The notes under the pieces: generated by a model
Databases searched by the model: none
What the model was told of the DNA's origin: nothing
What the model saw: only the letters and a program-made list of their open reading frames with translations
Shown here: piece after piece, positions 1 to 10,141 of the stretch
How positions within the stretch are numbered: the first letter of the stretch is position 1
Layout: every line of letters begins with the position of its first letter
NCBI GenBank assembly: GCA_001466705.2
Contig: LATX02000025.1
Span: 1-64,000 of the forward strand
DNA length: 64,000 nt
Direction of reading: 5' to 3'
Origin: Moniliophthora roreri
Taxonomy: Eukaryota; Basidiomycota; Agaricomycetes; Agaricales; Marasmiaceae
Position numbers and translations under genes: made by a program

Positions 1-468
1 TCTCTACCTTCTCAATAACACCACCTATAGAGAAAGGATCATCGAAGCCACACGAGAAACTCCCTTCATCGACCACCTCATCGGCGATTATCAATTCATC
101 CAGCGACAATATCAACACTTCGACAGGTTGATGACCGCTGCCAATCTCCAGCTCAACAGGCTCGCTGTTGACATCACTGCAACGGGATTCGTCATCCCGG
201 GACAACTGACGGTACCGATGATTTGCGCCCCAGAAATCTTTCCCCCTCATCCCTTCTCCCCATCAGATTACGCCCCCACCTCCAGGGGAGAGACATCTCC
301 CACAGGCGGACTGGAATATCCTCCTCGATCTCCCACAGAGGCCCTCGAGGACTATGAGCTCGTCGAGAGCTCCCGAGCCACATCCACCCCCATCCAGATC
401 TACTGTTTCAATACAGACGGGTTCGATTGACCAGAACCATCTCCGAGTCCCGAGCCCCGAGCTTCCCC
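1..468 (+). mobile_element. Gypsy ORF3 fragment, left contig copy
   Basis: Aligns collinearly with 8886-9352 of element G1, the post-pol ORF3, with roughly one difference per 15-20 bases by eye, so it is a separate copy. The reading frame covering the NLQLNRLAVD stretch is open up to a TGA at 428-430, the same TGA that interrupts ORF3 in G1. The fragment enters from outside the window and ends at the N at 469. It has no LTR or pol in view. It is a non-autonomous remnant or a contig end of a larger element lying to the left. Confidence 0.75.
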
Positions 469-469
469 N
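469..469. other. Single-N contig junction
   Basis: One N separates two partly overlapping but diverged copies of the same retrotransposon ORF3 region. The sequence to the right restarts about 440 bp upstream in element coordinates, so the two sides are overlapping contig ends from different copies or haplotypes and not a real tandem array. Confidence 0.85.
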
Positions 470-1062
470 TAGAGAAAGGATCATCAAAGCCGCACGAGAA
501 ACTCCCTTCATCGACCACCTCATCGGAGACTATCAATTCGTCCAGCAACAATATCAACACTTCGACAGATTGATGACCGCCGCAAATCTCCAGCTCAACA
601 GGCTCGCTGTTGACATCGCTGCGACGGGATTCGTCATCCTGGGACAATTGACGGTACCGATGATTTGCGCCCCAGAAATCTTTTCCCCTCATCCCTTCTC
701 CCAATCAGATTACACCCCCGCCTCCAGGGGAGAGACATCTCCCACAGGCGGACTGGAATATCCTCCTCAATCTCCCACAGAGGCCCTTGAGGACTATGAG
801 CTCGTCGAGAGTTCCCGAGCCGCATCCGCCCCCATCCAGATCTACCGTTTTAATACAGACAGATTCGATTGACCAGAACCATCTCCGAGTCCCGAGCCCC
901 GAGCTTCCCCAATCCCCTCCACCTCAACCAGAGCGTCAGCACCCCCAGAACCCGTCTCCCGGAACATTAAACTCCGAGTCCAATTCAGCCCCGAGACCGA
1001 ACAGATCCCCATTACCAGAGCCGAGCTCGACAGAACCCCTACCCCACCCCCTTGTATTCCTT
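470..1062 (+). mobile_element. Gypsy ORF3 fragment, right contig copy
   Basis: Essentially identical by eye to G1 positions 8913-9505 (start of ORF3 through its proline-rich middle). Homology stops abruptly near 1062 after CTTGTATTCCTT. It then runs into the decayed gene copy at 1063-2160, so the fragment is truncated here. It carries the same internal TGA (869-871) as G1. Near-identity with G1, 8 kb away, points to recent copying or to assembly of G1 reads into this contig end. Confidence 0.75.
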
Positions 1063-2160
1063 GGTGGACCGGTAGCCCCTTGCTTCAGACTTGAAGGAAC
1101 GTTAGAGCCCTAACGAGGACATGAGTAGGCGATCTATGGAAAAGGTTCGAAAACACACCAATGATCTCGATAATCCCAAAGTCAGACATCCAGGATCTTC
1201 ATCAAACCCGGCCAGCCAGATCAAATGACCATGTTTTCTGTGTCAGCAAAAGCCTTGGCTCGAGAATAAAGGGCACTTGATGCGTTCACAGCTCTCCACA
1301 ATCCAAGAGCTCACAATCGACGGATCATCTGAAGAAGCAGGCTGCTAGTACACGAGGTGGGAACATGGTGGTCAGGAGGATGTCATCGGTCACCGCTTCT
1401 AAAATCATCAAAGGCCTTGCAGTCGGCCGGTATCATGGTTGGTAACAGAGCAGGACGGTAGCAGAGTAAGACAGTTGTGAAGGTGTGGTCGACGGCAGAT
1501 AAATGTAAATGTTCCAGAGCAAAGGTTCCGTCTTCGAAGCGAATACTTGGTATCCTGAGCAGGGAGATGATAATTAGCATCAAGGACTTTGTGAGGTTTT
1601 ATAAGGACACGTACATGTTTCACCTCAAGTTGCCATTTGCTCAATTCTCTGGTATCTTCTGCAATGCGCCAAGCCGTTGAGTTCGGGATCCGTAGATGGC
1701 GGTCGGGAGGATGGTGAGCTGACACGTGCCACCCAAATCGTTTCCGTGCGACCGACACCGACATTGGATGTGACGGGTACCTAGGGTAAGGATAAGTCAG
1801 TTTATACTCGAAAAGGGAAGAAAACATACAGAATGTCAGAATTGGGACATAAAAGGTCCGTGTTTGAAGGGTTGCATAAAGCCTGGAGAGCACTGACACA
1901 GGTATGCCTTTTGAACGTGGTTCTAATGGAGAGAATGTTAGCCTAGCCGGAAAGGCTCGAGGGAAGGCTCGAGGACTCAAGAGCAGGCGTATTTGCTGGT
2001 ACCGTTCCAAAACAAGATCGAAACCAAAAACTGAGAGCCCAACCACCAAGGGTCAGAACAAAGCAAAATCAGAGGCTCAAGTTGTCCTGGCCATCCTGTC
2101 TCCAGACAAACGAGTTCTATAGTTGCTACAACCAACACTGTGACTACCTGCTGGTGCATT
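1063..2160 (-). pseudogene. Decayed multi-exon gene, copy 0 of a three-copy family
   Basis: Function not recognised. Homologous at DNA level to 17527-18960 and to 33290-35200, always read on the minus strand. Shared marks are an intron beginning GTGTGTTTTCGAAC and ending before GGCTCTAAC near 1100-1150, a second intron ending in CTCAG before an exon encoding IPSIRFEDGTFALEHLH (1383-1555), and an exon encoding the conserved ILPTAIYGSRTQ block near 1670-1710. Stops and frame changes break the product. The left end is cut by the ORF3 fragment. The family looks like a small membrane protein, judged from the best preserved copy. Confidence 0.5.
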
Positions 2161-3538
2161 AAGCTCCGCTTGAGCGCCAGCTCTTTCGGTCTTCTCTAAT
2201 ACTGACAGTGCACCACAGGATCATAAGGATGCTGTAGGAGTTGTCAGATAACACAGACTATGTATTACCACAATGCACGACACAAGAGCCTTGGAATACG
2301 ATACGATAACGTGCTAGCCCTAGAATGGAACCAATATCCATGAACAATATCCATGAACCGACGAAAGAGTAACATTAAATCAAAACAGTTAGCACAGAAC
2401 TATATGGGAGCCTGGGTGACAACGCACCACCCTGGTAGATAACGAGTTGGAACAGTCGAAACGAGGCTTCGGACCTAGTATCTTGAGTCCAAATGAAGCA
2501 CAAACCCACGACGAACCAGACAGATATGCAGCTTGCAGCGTTATCGACATTGTCGCAACTGGAGTGATATGCATGGCAGAGCGTCAGGAAAGCACAAATA
2601 ACTTGATGACCTTCCGTGTGATCGCCTCGAGCAGTACCTAGAGAGGTTGAGTCAGTATGGGAGCAACTAAAAGTTCAGAACAACCCGACATACCTTCAAT
2701 AGAGAAGCGTGGGTGATAACCGTGCAAACTGAACATCCGGAATAGGAACCCAATAGATTGGTAGTGCAGCAGCCAATCCCAGCACGAGAAGCAATGAGGT
2801 GGGACATGCAGGCAGAGCGATAGTAGAAAAGGGCTCGATGGGCATTCAAGAACCCATTCTTCCTTTTCTCACTGCTACCACCACCATCTACGATACCCTA
2901 AAACACATTTCCCGTCCACTCCTCCAGTGATATCGCTTCCAACGATCATGGGCAGCAATTTATCGTGATCGAAGCACGTCTGGTGTTGAGAGCGACTGTG
3001 ACGAGGCTGACAACGATGCAGAAAGTGTCGAGATATATCCCAGAGACGACTTTGATTATCTTGCATCCCATTTCCTCGTCGCCAACGTACTCCATAATGA
3101 GCTCGTAATGACCCTGCTATCCGCGGACAGGAATCCAAACCGACTCGTACAGACCACCGAATGGCTCAATTCGAATGCGCCGACTGCACCAGTTGCAACG
3201 AGACTGTATCCAACACTGTATGAACATGTTCCCCAGTACCTAAATGCCCTCGTCGCTGTCCTACACATCGTCGACGATACCAACTGGATCCCCTTATTTG
3301 GCAGGTCCTCAAGGTCCTTCGGCCAGCGCTCAACTGATCCAGCCAATTCATCCACCAGCGCCAATCCAAGGGTGCGTGCCATTGCCAACCCAAACTAGGT
3401 CAGGGAGAGAAGCTCTGCTGCATCCAGTGCTGCAGTACAGTAACGGTACTAATACTAGAGCTCCGCATGCGAAACGGGATTTGTCGGGGCCTTTTGAGGG
3501 ATTAGGGAGAAGGAATGGGATTGCAATGAAAAGCAACA
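2161..3538. other. Mostly non-coding, one possible exon
   Basis: No recognisable gene. One plus-strand frame is open from 2931 to a TAG at 3396-3398 (about 155 codons). It has an acidic start (ESDCDEADNDAESVE) followed by a plausible globular stretch (DDFDYLASHFLVANVLHNEL), but there is no ATG before 3108 and no family I recognise. It could be an exon of a gene whose other exons are lost. No RNA gene or repeat was seen in the remainder. Confidence 0.3.
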
Positions 3539-3543
3539 GCTAT
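3539..3543. repeat. Target-site duplication, left (GCTAT)
   Basis: GCTAT immediately precedes the 5' LTR and is repeated exactly after the 3' LTR at 10535-10539. A 5-bp duplication is typical of Ty3/gypsy integration and shows that G1 inserted as a unit. Confidence 0.9.
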
Positions 3544-3754
3544 TGTTACAATCAAGGGAAGTCCGAGGACTTATTGGACGTTTATTGTACTTGTATTCTG
3601 CATCTCGTGAACATGCTTAGTCGTACATTTCTTTTTACTTACAAATCCTTCTCTCAGTTTCTCTCTACTTCTGTTACTTACAAAGATTCACTGTGCTTAC
3701 TCATAGTAGCTATTTTTAGTTCTGAGTACTTAGTCATAGTTAGAGTCCATTCTC

Positions 3755-3762
3755 TATAAATA
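3755..3762 (+). promoter_or_regulatory. TATA box of the G1 LTR promoter
   Basis: TATAAATA. The conserved CAGCTTGACCT block begins 33 nt downstream, where transcription would be expected to start. The G2 LTR has TATTTAAG at 60840 with the same 33-nt spacing to its block, which supports a functional promoter. Confidence 0.7.
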
Positions 3763-3787
3763 CACTTAACCGGTTGACAAGCTTCTC

Positions 3788-3798
3788 CAGCTTGACCT
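3788..3798 (+). promoter_or_regulatory. Putative transcript 5' end / self-priming donor
   Basis: CAGCTTGACCT is the exact reverse complement of 3939-3949, which lies 2 nt inside the 5' LTR end. In Tf1 and sushi elements the first about 11 nt of the mRNA fold back onto the primer-binding site and prime reverse transcription instead of a tRNA. Position relative to TATA and match length both fit that model. That it is used is inference. Confidence 0.65.
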
Positions 3799-3936
3799 GG
3801 TTAAACCTTATCATAACCTTGTCCGATCATTTTAACTCTATCTTAAGTCAATTCATCAAATCTAATTGACTTCAAGAATCAAGTCCTTCAAGCTCAAACT
3901 TGAACTTAGTGTTGACAGCGAAGGACTCGCGTAACA

Positions 3937-3949
3937 TTAGGTCAAGCTG
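3937..3949 (+). promoter_or_regulatory. Primer-binding site (self-priming type)
   Basis: TTAGGTCAAGCTG directly follows the 5' LTR. It does not start TGG as tRNA-primed sites usually do. Its reverse complement matches 11 of 13 nt in the G1 LTR (3788-3798) and 12 of 13 at the same LTR position in G2 (60873-60884). Confidence 0.65.
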
Positions 3950-3979
3950 CTCCTGCCAACCTTTCTAGGTTAAGGCACC

Positions 3980-5393
3980 CAACGAAGACACCACGTCTAG
4001 ACATCGGCGAACCACGGCCGAAGACCCAGAACTAGCTGAACGAGAACAACAGAGGAGAGCCTTTCTTCTTGTTACTCCAGAAACCGAGCTCACATTCGAG
4101 CAAAGAATCCAAAGAATAGAATTACTTGCCCAGGAAGAGGCAAGAGAACAGATCCAACAACGGACAACCAGAACACCCAGAACCAGAACCAGAACCAGAC
4201 AAACCCTCGACTTCGCGACGGGTTTCGAACTGTCAGATCAGACAAGGAGAACATCGACCCCAAACTCTTCCCATCAGTCGTGAGCGCCTTCTCAGGAACG
4301 GACGAACTCCCCGACTACAGAACCGGAAATTCAGACCCGCTCTTCCAAAACCCCGAACCAGCCGTCGTTTACGAACAGGCCATCAGAAACCGACAGACCG
4401 GAAACCCTGATCTTAACCACATCACCTTCCTCCTCTCCTCCATCAGACCCCATGACTACACAGCAGACCTCCGCGTCACTTCAGGATTTAATTTCCGCCT
4501 TAAGGACGTTAACGAATGGAGAGAAAAAGAAAGAGAACAAAGTAGCGGTACCCAATCATTACGATGGAAGCCCAGCCAAGGCTAGTACCTTCCTTATGGA
4601 AGTAGACCTATACCTCATGGCTAATGAAACCCTTTACCCTAACAACAAAGACAAAATATTATTCACCCTGTCGTATATGAAGGAGGGACAAGCCGCGAAT
4701 TGGATGAAAGCAAAGACGGAGGAATTCAAAAAAGAACTTCGGGAGAAACAAGCGGAGTCATCTGATACCAAACCAGAAGATCAAATTCACGTAACAACAT
4801 GGGAAGAATTTTTGACAGATTTCAAAAAGGCGTTCCGACCCCTAGACATTGGAACCGACGCCAGATTGAAGATGAAACTTCTTAAACAAAACAAGAAACA
4901 TGTGGATGAATATATCACGGAATTCCGTCTCCTTGCTGCGGATGCCGAATATGATCATAGAGCCCTTATCGATCATTTCCTCGCCGGACTTCATCCTGCT
5001 CTTCTCAAATCATGTTTAATGCAACCCGACCAACCAGATACTATCGACGAATGGTACGACAGAGCCAGGAAGTACAACAACGCCTGGCTTACCATGATGG
5101 CCATCACAGGAGAAGAAAAGTCGAAGAAGCCGATTAGATCCGAAACAAAGGTAAACTGGATCTCTGACGAGGAAGCACAAGAATATCGTCGGAAGGGGCT
5201 ATGCTACAAATGCAGCAAACCAGGTCACATTGCAAAGAACTGTCAGGAGAAACTGAGGAATGAACAGAAGAAAGAAAACCCGAAGAAGTCTACCCCAGAA
5301 GATGCATATCATAAAATTCACGCCATCTACTGAGATTTCTCTGAAGAAGAACAAACCCAGATCTTAGACCTTATGGAAGGAGGGGGTTTTTAG
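3980..5393 (+). pseudogene. gag: G1 gag (frame-broken)
   Basis: Structural nucleocapsid precursor. The N-terminal part reads in one frame from about 3990 (acidic, glutamine-rich, PETELTFEQRIQRIELL), shifts frame near 4230-4450 (KENIDPKLFPSVVSAFSG in another frame), and returns at 4452. The frame from 4452 holds the capsid-like block (VPNHYDGSPAKASTFLMEV) and one CCHC knuckle CYKCSKPGHIAKNC at 5202-5243. A TGA at 5331-5333 precedes the likely authentic stop TAG at 5391-5393. The final TAG abuts the -1 slippery heptamer. The frameshifts and the TGA make this copy non-functional for Gag unless they are sequencing errors. Confidence 0.85.
5384..5390 (+). promoter_or_regulatory. Putative -1 ribosomal frameshift heptamer
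   Basis: G_GGT_TTT in the gag frame, immediately followed by the gag stop TAG. It fits X_XXY_YYZ, and pol is open in the -1 frame from here (5387 onward). G2 has the same heptamer at 54359-54365, immediately followed by its gag stop TGA. Any downstream pseudoknot was not assessed. Confidence 0.7.
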
Positions 5394-8300
5394 TGCGGCG
5401 GTTGAGCTCGACGTCTCCCCTGCCAATTCGTATCTCTAGTGTAACTGTATCGGCCACGATGGAACAAAATTCTATGCGTATTCCGCTGGCTCTCTATACT
5501 GGAGAACAAATCGTTGAAAAACTAGCGCTCCTAGATTCTGGAGCAGAAGGGAACTTCATCAGCCGAGTAACGGCCTGAAAGTTATGTCTTCCCTTGACTA
5601 AATTAGAAAAAAGGATAAAAGTTCTCAATGTAGATGGGACTTTGAATACTTCGGCATATGTGACTCACACTGCCCGAACAACCTTCTTCATCGGAGATAA
5701 AAAGATGACAGAAGACCTCATGGTATCTGGATTAGGAGGTGAACAACTCATCCTCGGAATGCCATGGTTACGACATTATAACCCTCAGATCAATTGGAGA
5801 AACGGAGAAATCAAATTTCCACCAAGAAGGAAACTCAACATCAGACGCTTCAGAGGAATACTAGACCATACTCCAACAGAAATCCTCATATGAGCAAAAA
5901 CCTCCGTTTCCCAAACACTGGAACACAATCAAAAAACCGAAGAAAAGAAGCCTGTGGAAGAATTAATCCTGGACTTCCTCATTGATTATAAACGACAATT
6001 CGAAAAACATGCGTTGGAAAGATTCCCGGAATCCAGACCCTACGACCATGCCATTGATCTTAAACCTGGAGTAGAAACTTTAAATTGCAAGGTCTACCCC
6101 TTATCTCCAATAGAACAACAACTCCAAAACGAATTCTTGACCGACAACCTCCAAAAACGCTACATCCGGCCTTCGAAATCCCCGATGGCTTCGCCTTTCT
6201 TCTTTGTATCAAAAAAGGAAAAAGGAGCCTTTAGACCGTGTCAGGATTATCGAGAATTGAACAAGGCAACAATCAAAAACGCATACCCGTTACCCTTGGT
6301 CTCGGACCTTATTGACAAACTAAAAGGATCACAATACTTTACCAAACTGGATCTACGAAACAGTTACAACAATATCAGAATCAAAGATGGAGACCAATGG
6401 AAAGCCGCTTTCAAAACAAACAAAGGACTTTTTGAACCAATGGTGATGTTCTTTGGACTATCCAACTCCCCAGCTATGTTCCAGTCGTTTATGGATGACA
6501 TCTTCGCTGATTATATCGAAGAAGGTTGGGTAGTAATCTATATGGACGACATCTTAATATTTTCTTCAGACTTGGAAACCCACAAAAAACAAACGATCAA
6601 AATATTGGAATGACTTCGACTTCACGACTTATTTCTAAAGCCGGAGAAATGTAGATTCAACGTCACGGAAATCGACTTCTTAGGAATGATCATCAGGCCA
6701 GGGTATATCGGAATGGACCCGGTAAAACTAGCAGGAATCCGAGACTGGAAACCACCCACAACGGTCAGAGGAGTCCGGTCATTCTTAGGATTCGGAAACT
6801 TCTATTGGAAATTCATCGGATGGTTTTCGGAACTTGCCAGACCACTAAATGAACTAACAAAAAAGGACAAGAAGTTCGAATGGACTAAAGAATGTCAAGT
6901 GGCGTTCAATGCCCTGAAGTGGAAGTTTCTCTCCGAACCAGTATTGATAATGCCTGATACAGAGAAACCCTTCTTGATAGAATGTGATGCTTCGAAATGG
7001 GCAACAGGAGTGGTTCTCAGACAACAAGGAATGGATGGAGAATGGCACCCATGCGGCTATATTTCACATTCTCTCACACCAACGGAAAGGAATTACGAAA
7101 TATATGATCGAGAACTATTCAGTATCGTCCGAGCTCTGGAATCCTGGCGACATTACCTTATGGGCGGAAAACACCCGATCACTATTTTATCCGATCACAA
7201 AAACCTCATGTTTTTCAAAACGGCACAGAAGTTGAACCGAAGACAAGCCAGATGGAGTCTATTCCTATCCCAATTCGACCTTCAACTAATTCATACCCCC
7301 GGAACCAAGATGACTCAATCAGACGCTCTTTCTAGAAGACCAGATCATATCGACAACAACGAAAATGATAACGACAATGTAGAAAACTTGAAAGGAGAAA
7401 CCTTATACGACGATGCAATGAGGACGATTCTCAAGGAAGGACCACCACCGATCAAATCGGCATTGGAAGACTGGACAACACGAGACGGACTTCTCTTTTA
7501 CAAAAACAGATGTTACGTTCCGAACAAAGGGAACCTACGACGTGAAATTGTAAAGACAATACACGAGGCAAAGGGGATAGGACACCCGGGACAATTCAAC
7601 ACTCTAGAACAAGTCTCTCGAGAATATTGGTGGCCAGGAATGGCTAAATTCGTCAAAATGTTTGTCGATGGATGCGCAAGATGCCAAGAAAGCAAATCGA
7701 TCACTCATCCAACCAAAGCTCCATTGTTACCCATTGAAGGGGAAAAAGATGTGTTACCCTTCTCCAAAATCACGATGGATTTGATCACAGACCTACCAGA
7801 ATCAGGAGGTTACGATACCATTTTAGTCGTGGTGGACCACTCCTCTACTAAGGGGGTAATTTTCACACCATGTAACAAAACCATCGATGCAGAACAAACA
7901 GCGACACTACTTCTCAACAACGTATACAAAAGATTCGGACTACCCAATAAGATTATCTCCGATAGAGATCCCCGATTCGCCGCAAAAGTCTTTCAAGAAC
8001 TAGGAAAACAGTTAGGAGTAAAACACATAATGAGTACCGCATTCCATCCACAGACAGACGGAGAATCTGAAAGGGTCAATCAGGAATTGGAAGTCTTCCT
8101 TCGACTATTCTGTTCCAGACAACAAGACAAATGGACAGAACTCCTCCCCTTCGCCGAATTCGCACACAATAACAGAACACACTCCACAATGAAGAAATCC
8201 CCATTCTATCTAATGATGGGATACAATCTGAGGCCCCTTCCAACAGCCTTTACGAAAACAACGATTCCATCAGTAGAAACGAGGCTTTCGGAGTTAAAGA

Positions 8301-9016
8301 AACTCCGAGAAGAAACTTATTCCCTTATGGAGTTAGCAAGAAGAAGAATGGAAGGTTCAGCTAAACGGTCATTCACCCCGTTTACAGTGGGACAAAAGGT
8401 GTGGTTAGAAGGAAAGAACCTCAACTTCGGATATCCATTGAAGAAGTTGGCACCAAAAAGGGAAGGACCCTTCAAAATCGAGTCAGTACTAGGACTGGTG
8501 ACGTACAAGTTGACTCTCCCAGAACAATGGAAAGTTCACCCTGTCTTCCATGCATTACTCCTAACCCCATACAAACGAAACGAGGTCCACGGAAGAAACT
8601 TCCTAAAACCACCGCCTGATTTAGTAGAAGGACAAGAGGAGCACGAGATAGAGGCGATCGTCAGACATACCCCGAAAAGGAAACCTCAAAGGTTTCTAGT
8701 GTCCTGGAAGGGATATCCCTCAGCGGAGAATGAATGGCTGTGGGAAGAAGACTTCGAACATGCCAAAGAGACATTAGCAGACTATAAAAAGGCCAACAAG
8801 CTTAGGAAAATCCTCACCAAAGCACTCACATCGAAATGTCTCAATCATTCACCTACGATAACCTCCGCCCCACCGCAGCCCAGCTTCTCTACCTTCTCAA
8901 TAACACCACCTATAGAGAAAGGATCATCAAAGCCGCACGAGAAACTCCCTTCATCGACCACCTCATCGGAGACTATCAATTCGTCCAGCAACAATATCAA
9001 CACTTCGACAGATTGA
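5387..9016 (+). pseudogene. pol: G1 pol: PR-RT-RNaseH-IN-chromodomain, three TGA stops
   Basis: A single frame (-1 to gag) of about 1,210 codons, broken only by TGA at 5576, 5891 and 6611. Aspartic protease LLDSGAEGNFIS (about 5530-5565). RT with YMDDILIF near 6540 and [12 protein letters not shown]. RNase H with [23 protein letters not shown] and SDHKNL. Integrase zinc domain (H..GHPG then CARC), core with MDLITDLP and SDRDPRF plus the catalytic glutamate in DGESERVNQE. GPY/F-like KREGPFKI, then a chromodomain (FLVSWKGYPSAENEWLWEEDF, about 8690-8760). Aligned with G2, the 5576 and 6611 stops fall on arginine codons, fitting CGA to TGA. The serine-rich tail overlaps ORF3 by 181 nt. Confidence 0.92.
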
Positions 9017-9969
9017 TGACCGCCGCAAATCTCCAGCTCAACAGGCTCGCTGTTGACATCGCTGCGACGGGATTCGTCATCCTGGGACAATTGACGGTAC
9101 CGATGATTTGCGCCCCAGAAATCTTTTCCCCTCATCCCTTCTCCCAATCAGATTACACCCCCGCCTCCAGGGGAGAGACATCTCCCACAGGCGGACTGGA
9201 ATATCCTCCTCAATCTCCCACAGAGGCCCTTGAGGACTATGAGCTCGTCGAGAGTTCCCGAGCCGCATCCGCCCCCATCCAGATCTACCGTTTTAATACA
9301 GACAGATTCGATTGACCAGAACCATCTCCGAGTCCCGAGCCCCGAGCTTCCCCAATCCCCTCCACCTCAACCAGAGCGTCAGCACCCCCAGAACCCGTCT
9401 CCCGGAACATTAAACTCCGAGTCCAATTCAGCCCCGAGACCGAACAGATCCCCATTACCAGAGCCGAGCTCGACAGAACCCCTACCCCACCCCCTTGTAT
9501 TCCTTTCACAATCCCAGCCAACAACGACCCCGAGAACACCTGGACCACCAGGGATTGGAACGCCCCAACTCCACCCCCAGTCGACCCCTGGGACACCTCC
9601 TCTTGGACTCTCCATCCCACCACCCCCAAACGACCCGTCCCCCAAAAACAACGCCGACGTCGCAACAACCGAACCAAGAAGTCCACCATCCTCCTCAGCA
9701 CCCAGTCCGATATCCATACCCGAATTCATCAATGCGATCAATGTGGTAAGCGGGGTCACCATACACAGGACTGTCGAAACTACCAGTGTTCGGTCTGCGA
9801 CACATACCAACCTCACCATCTCTCTGAACATTGCCCACGACTACGAAGAAGCGAACGAATTTTTATCGCAAGGTCTGTTCGGAGTCATCCAGCTGTTGAT
9901 GGCTTTGAGGAGGACTACGCTGATTCGACCACCCTCTCCAACCTTACCGACGAGCCCCACTTCTACTGA
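8836..9969 (+). CDS. G1 ORF3: post-pol protein with tandem CCHC zinc knuckles
   Basis: An extra gene between pol and the 3' LTR, in a different frame from pol. It starts MSQSFTYDNLRPTAAQLL. An alpha-helical, probably globular N-terminal domain (about residues 1-110) is followed by a proline/serine-rich middle, a basic stretch (KQRRRRNNRTKK), then two zinc knuckles: CDQCGKRGHHTQDC (9733-9774, CX2CX4HX4C) and CSVCDTYQPHHLSEHC (9787-9834, CX2CX6HX4C), then CPRLRRSERI. One in-frame TGA at 9313 interrupts it and is shared by the fragments at 1-1062. G2 carries a homologous ORF3. Its role is unknown; a nucleic-acid-binding accessory or nucleocapsid-like function is inferred from the knuckles. Confidence 0.7.
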
Positions 9970-10141
9970 AGACGAAGAAGAAGAAGCACCCCCTGTCTAT
10001 ACCATCGTCCGCATCACCGACAACCGGGAACCAATTACCCTCACCACCGACGATGGAGAAGAGCGGACGTTCGTACCGGTGAGATATGTTAATGGGGCCA
10101 CCGTATTCGAAGCTGGAACTTCGAACCAAAACAGGAGCTAG
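9230..10141 (+). CDS. Overlapping frame to the 3' LTR, proline-rich, uncertain
   Basis: A 303-codon ORF in another frame that overlaps most of ORF3 and ends with TAG exactly one base before the 3' LTR. The part overlapping ORF3 is low-complexity P/S/T and may be open by composition alone. The part beyond ORF3's stop (9970-10141) is different: acidic EDEEEEAPP followed by VYTIVRITDNREPITL and ERTFVPVRYVNG, which looks like real protein. Either ORF3 continues into it by a frameshift near 9960, or it is a fourth ORF. In G2 too, the region before the 3' LTR is open in a frame other than that of the knuckles. Confidence 0.4.
   Translation: MRTMSSSRVPEPHPPPSRSTVLIQTDSIDQNHLRVPSPELPQSPPPQPERQHPQNPSPGTLNSESNSAPRPNRSPLPEPSSTEPLPHPLVFLSQSQPTTTPRTPGPPGIGTPQLHPQSTPGTPPLGLSIPPPPNDPSPKNNADVATTEPRSPPSSSAPSPISIPEFINAINVVSGVTIHRTVETTSVRSATHTNLTISLNIAHDYEEANEFLSQGLFGVIQLLMALRRTTLIRPPSPTLPTSPTSTEDEEEEAPPVYTIVRITDNREPITLTTDDGEERTFVPVRYVNGATVFEAGTSNQNRS

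Larger units (their letters stand above)
3544..3936 (+). repeat. G1 5' LTR
   Basis: 393 bp, TGTTACAATC to CGCGTAACA, matching 10142-10534 with five substitutions. It contains a TATAAATA box at 3755-3762 and the self-priming donor CAGCTTGACCT at 3788-3798. Confidence 0.95.
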
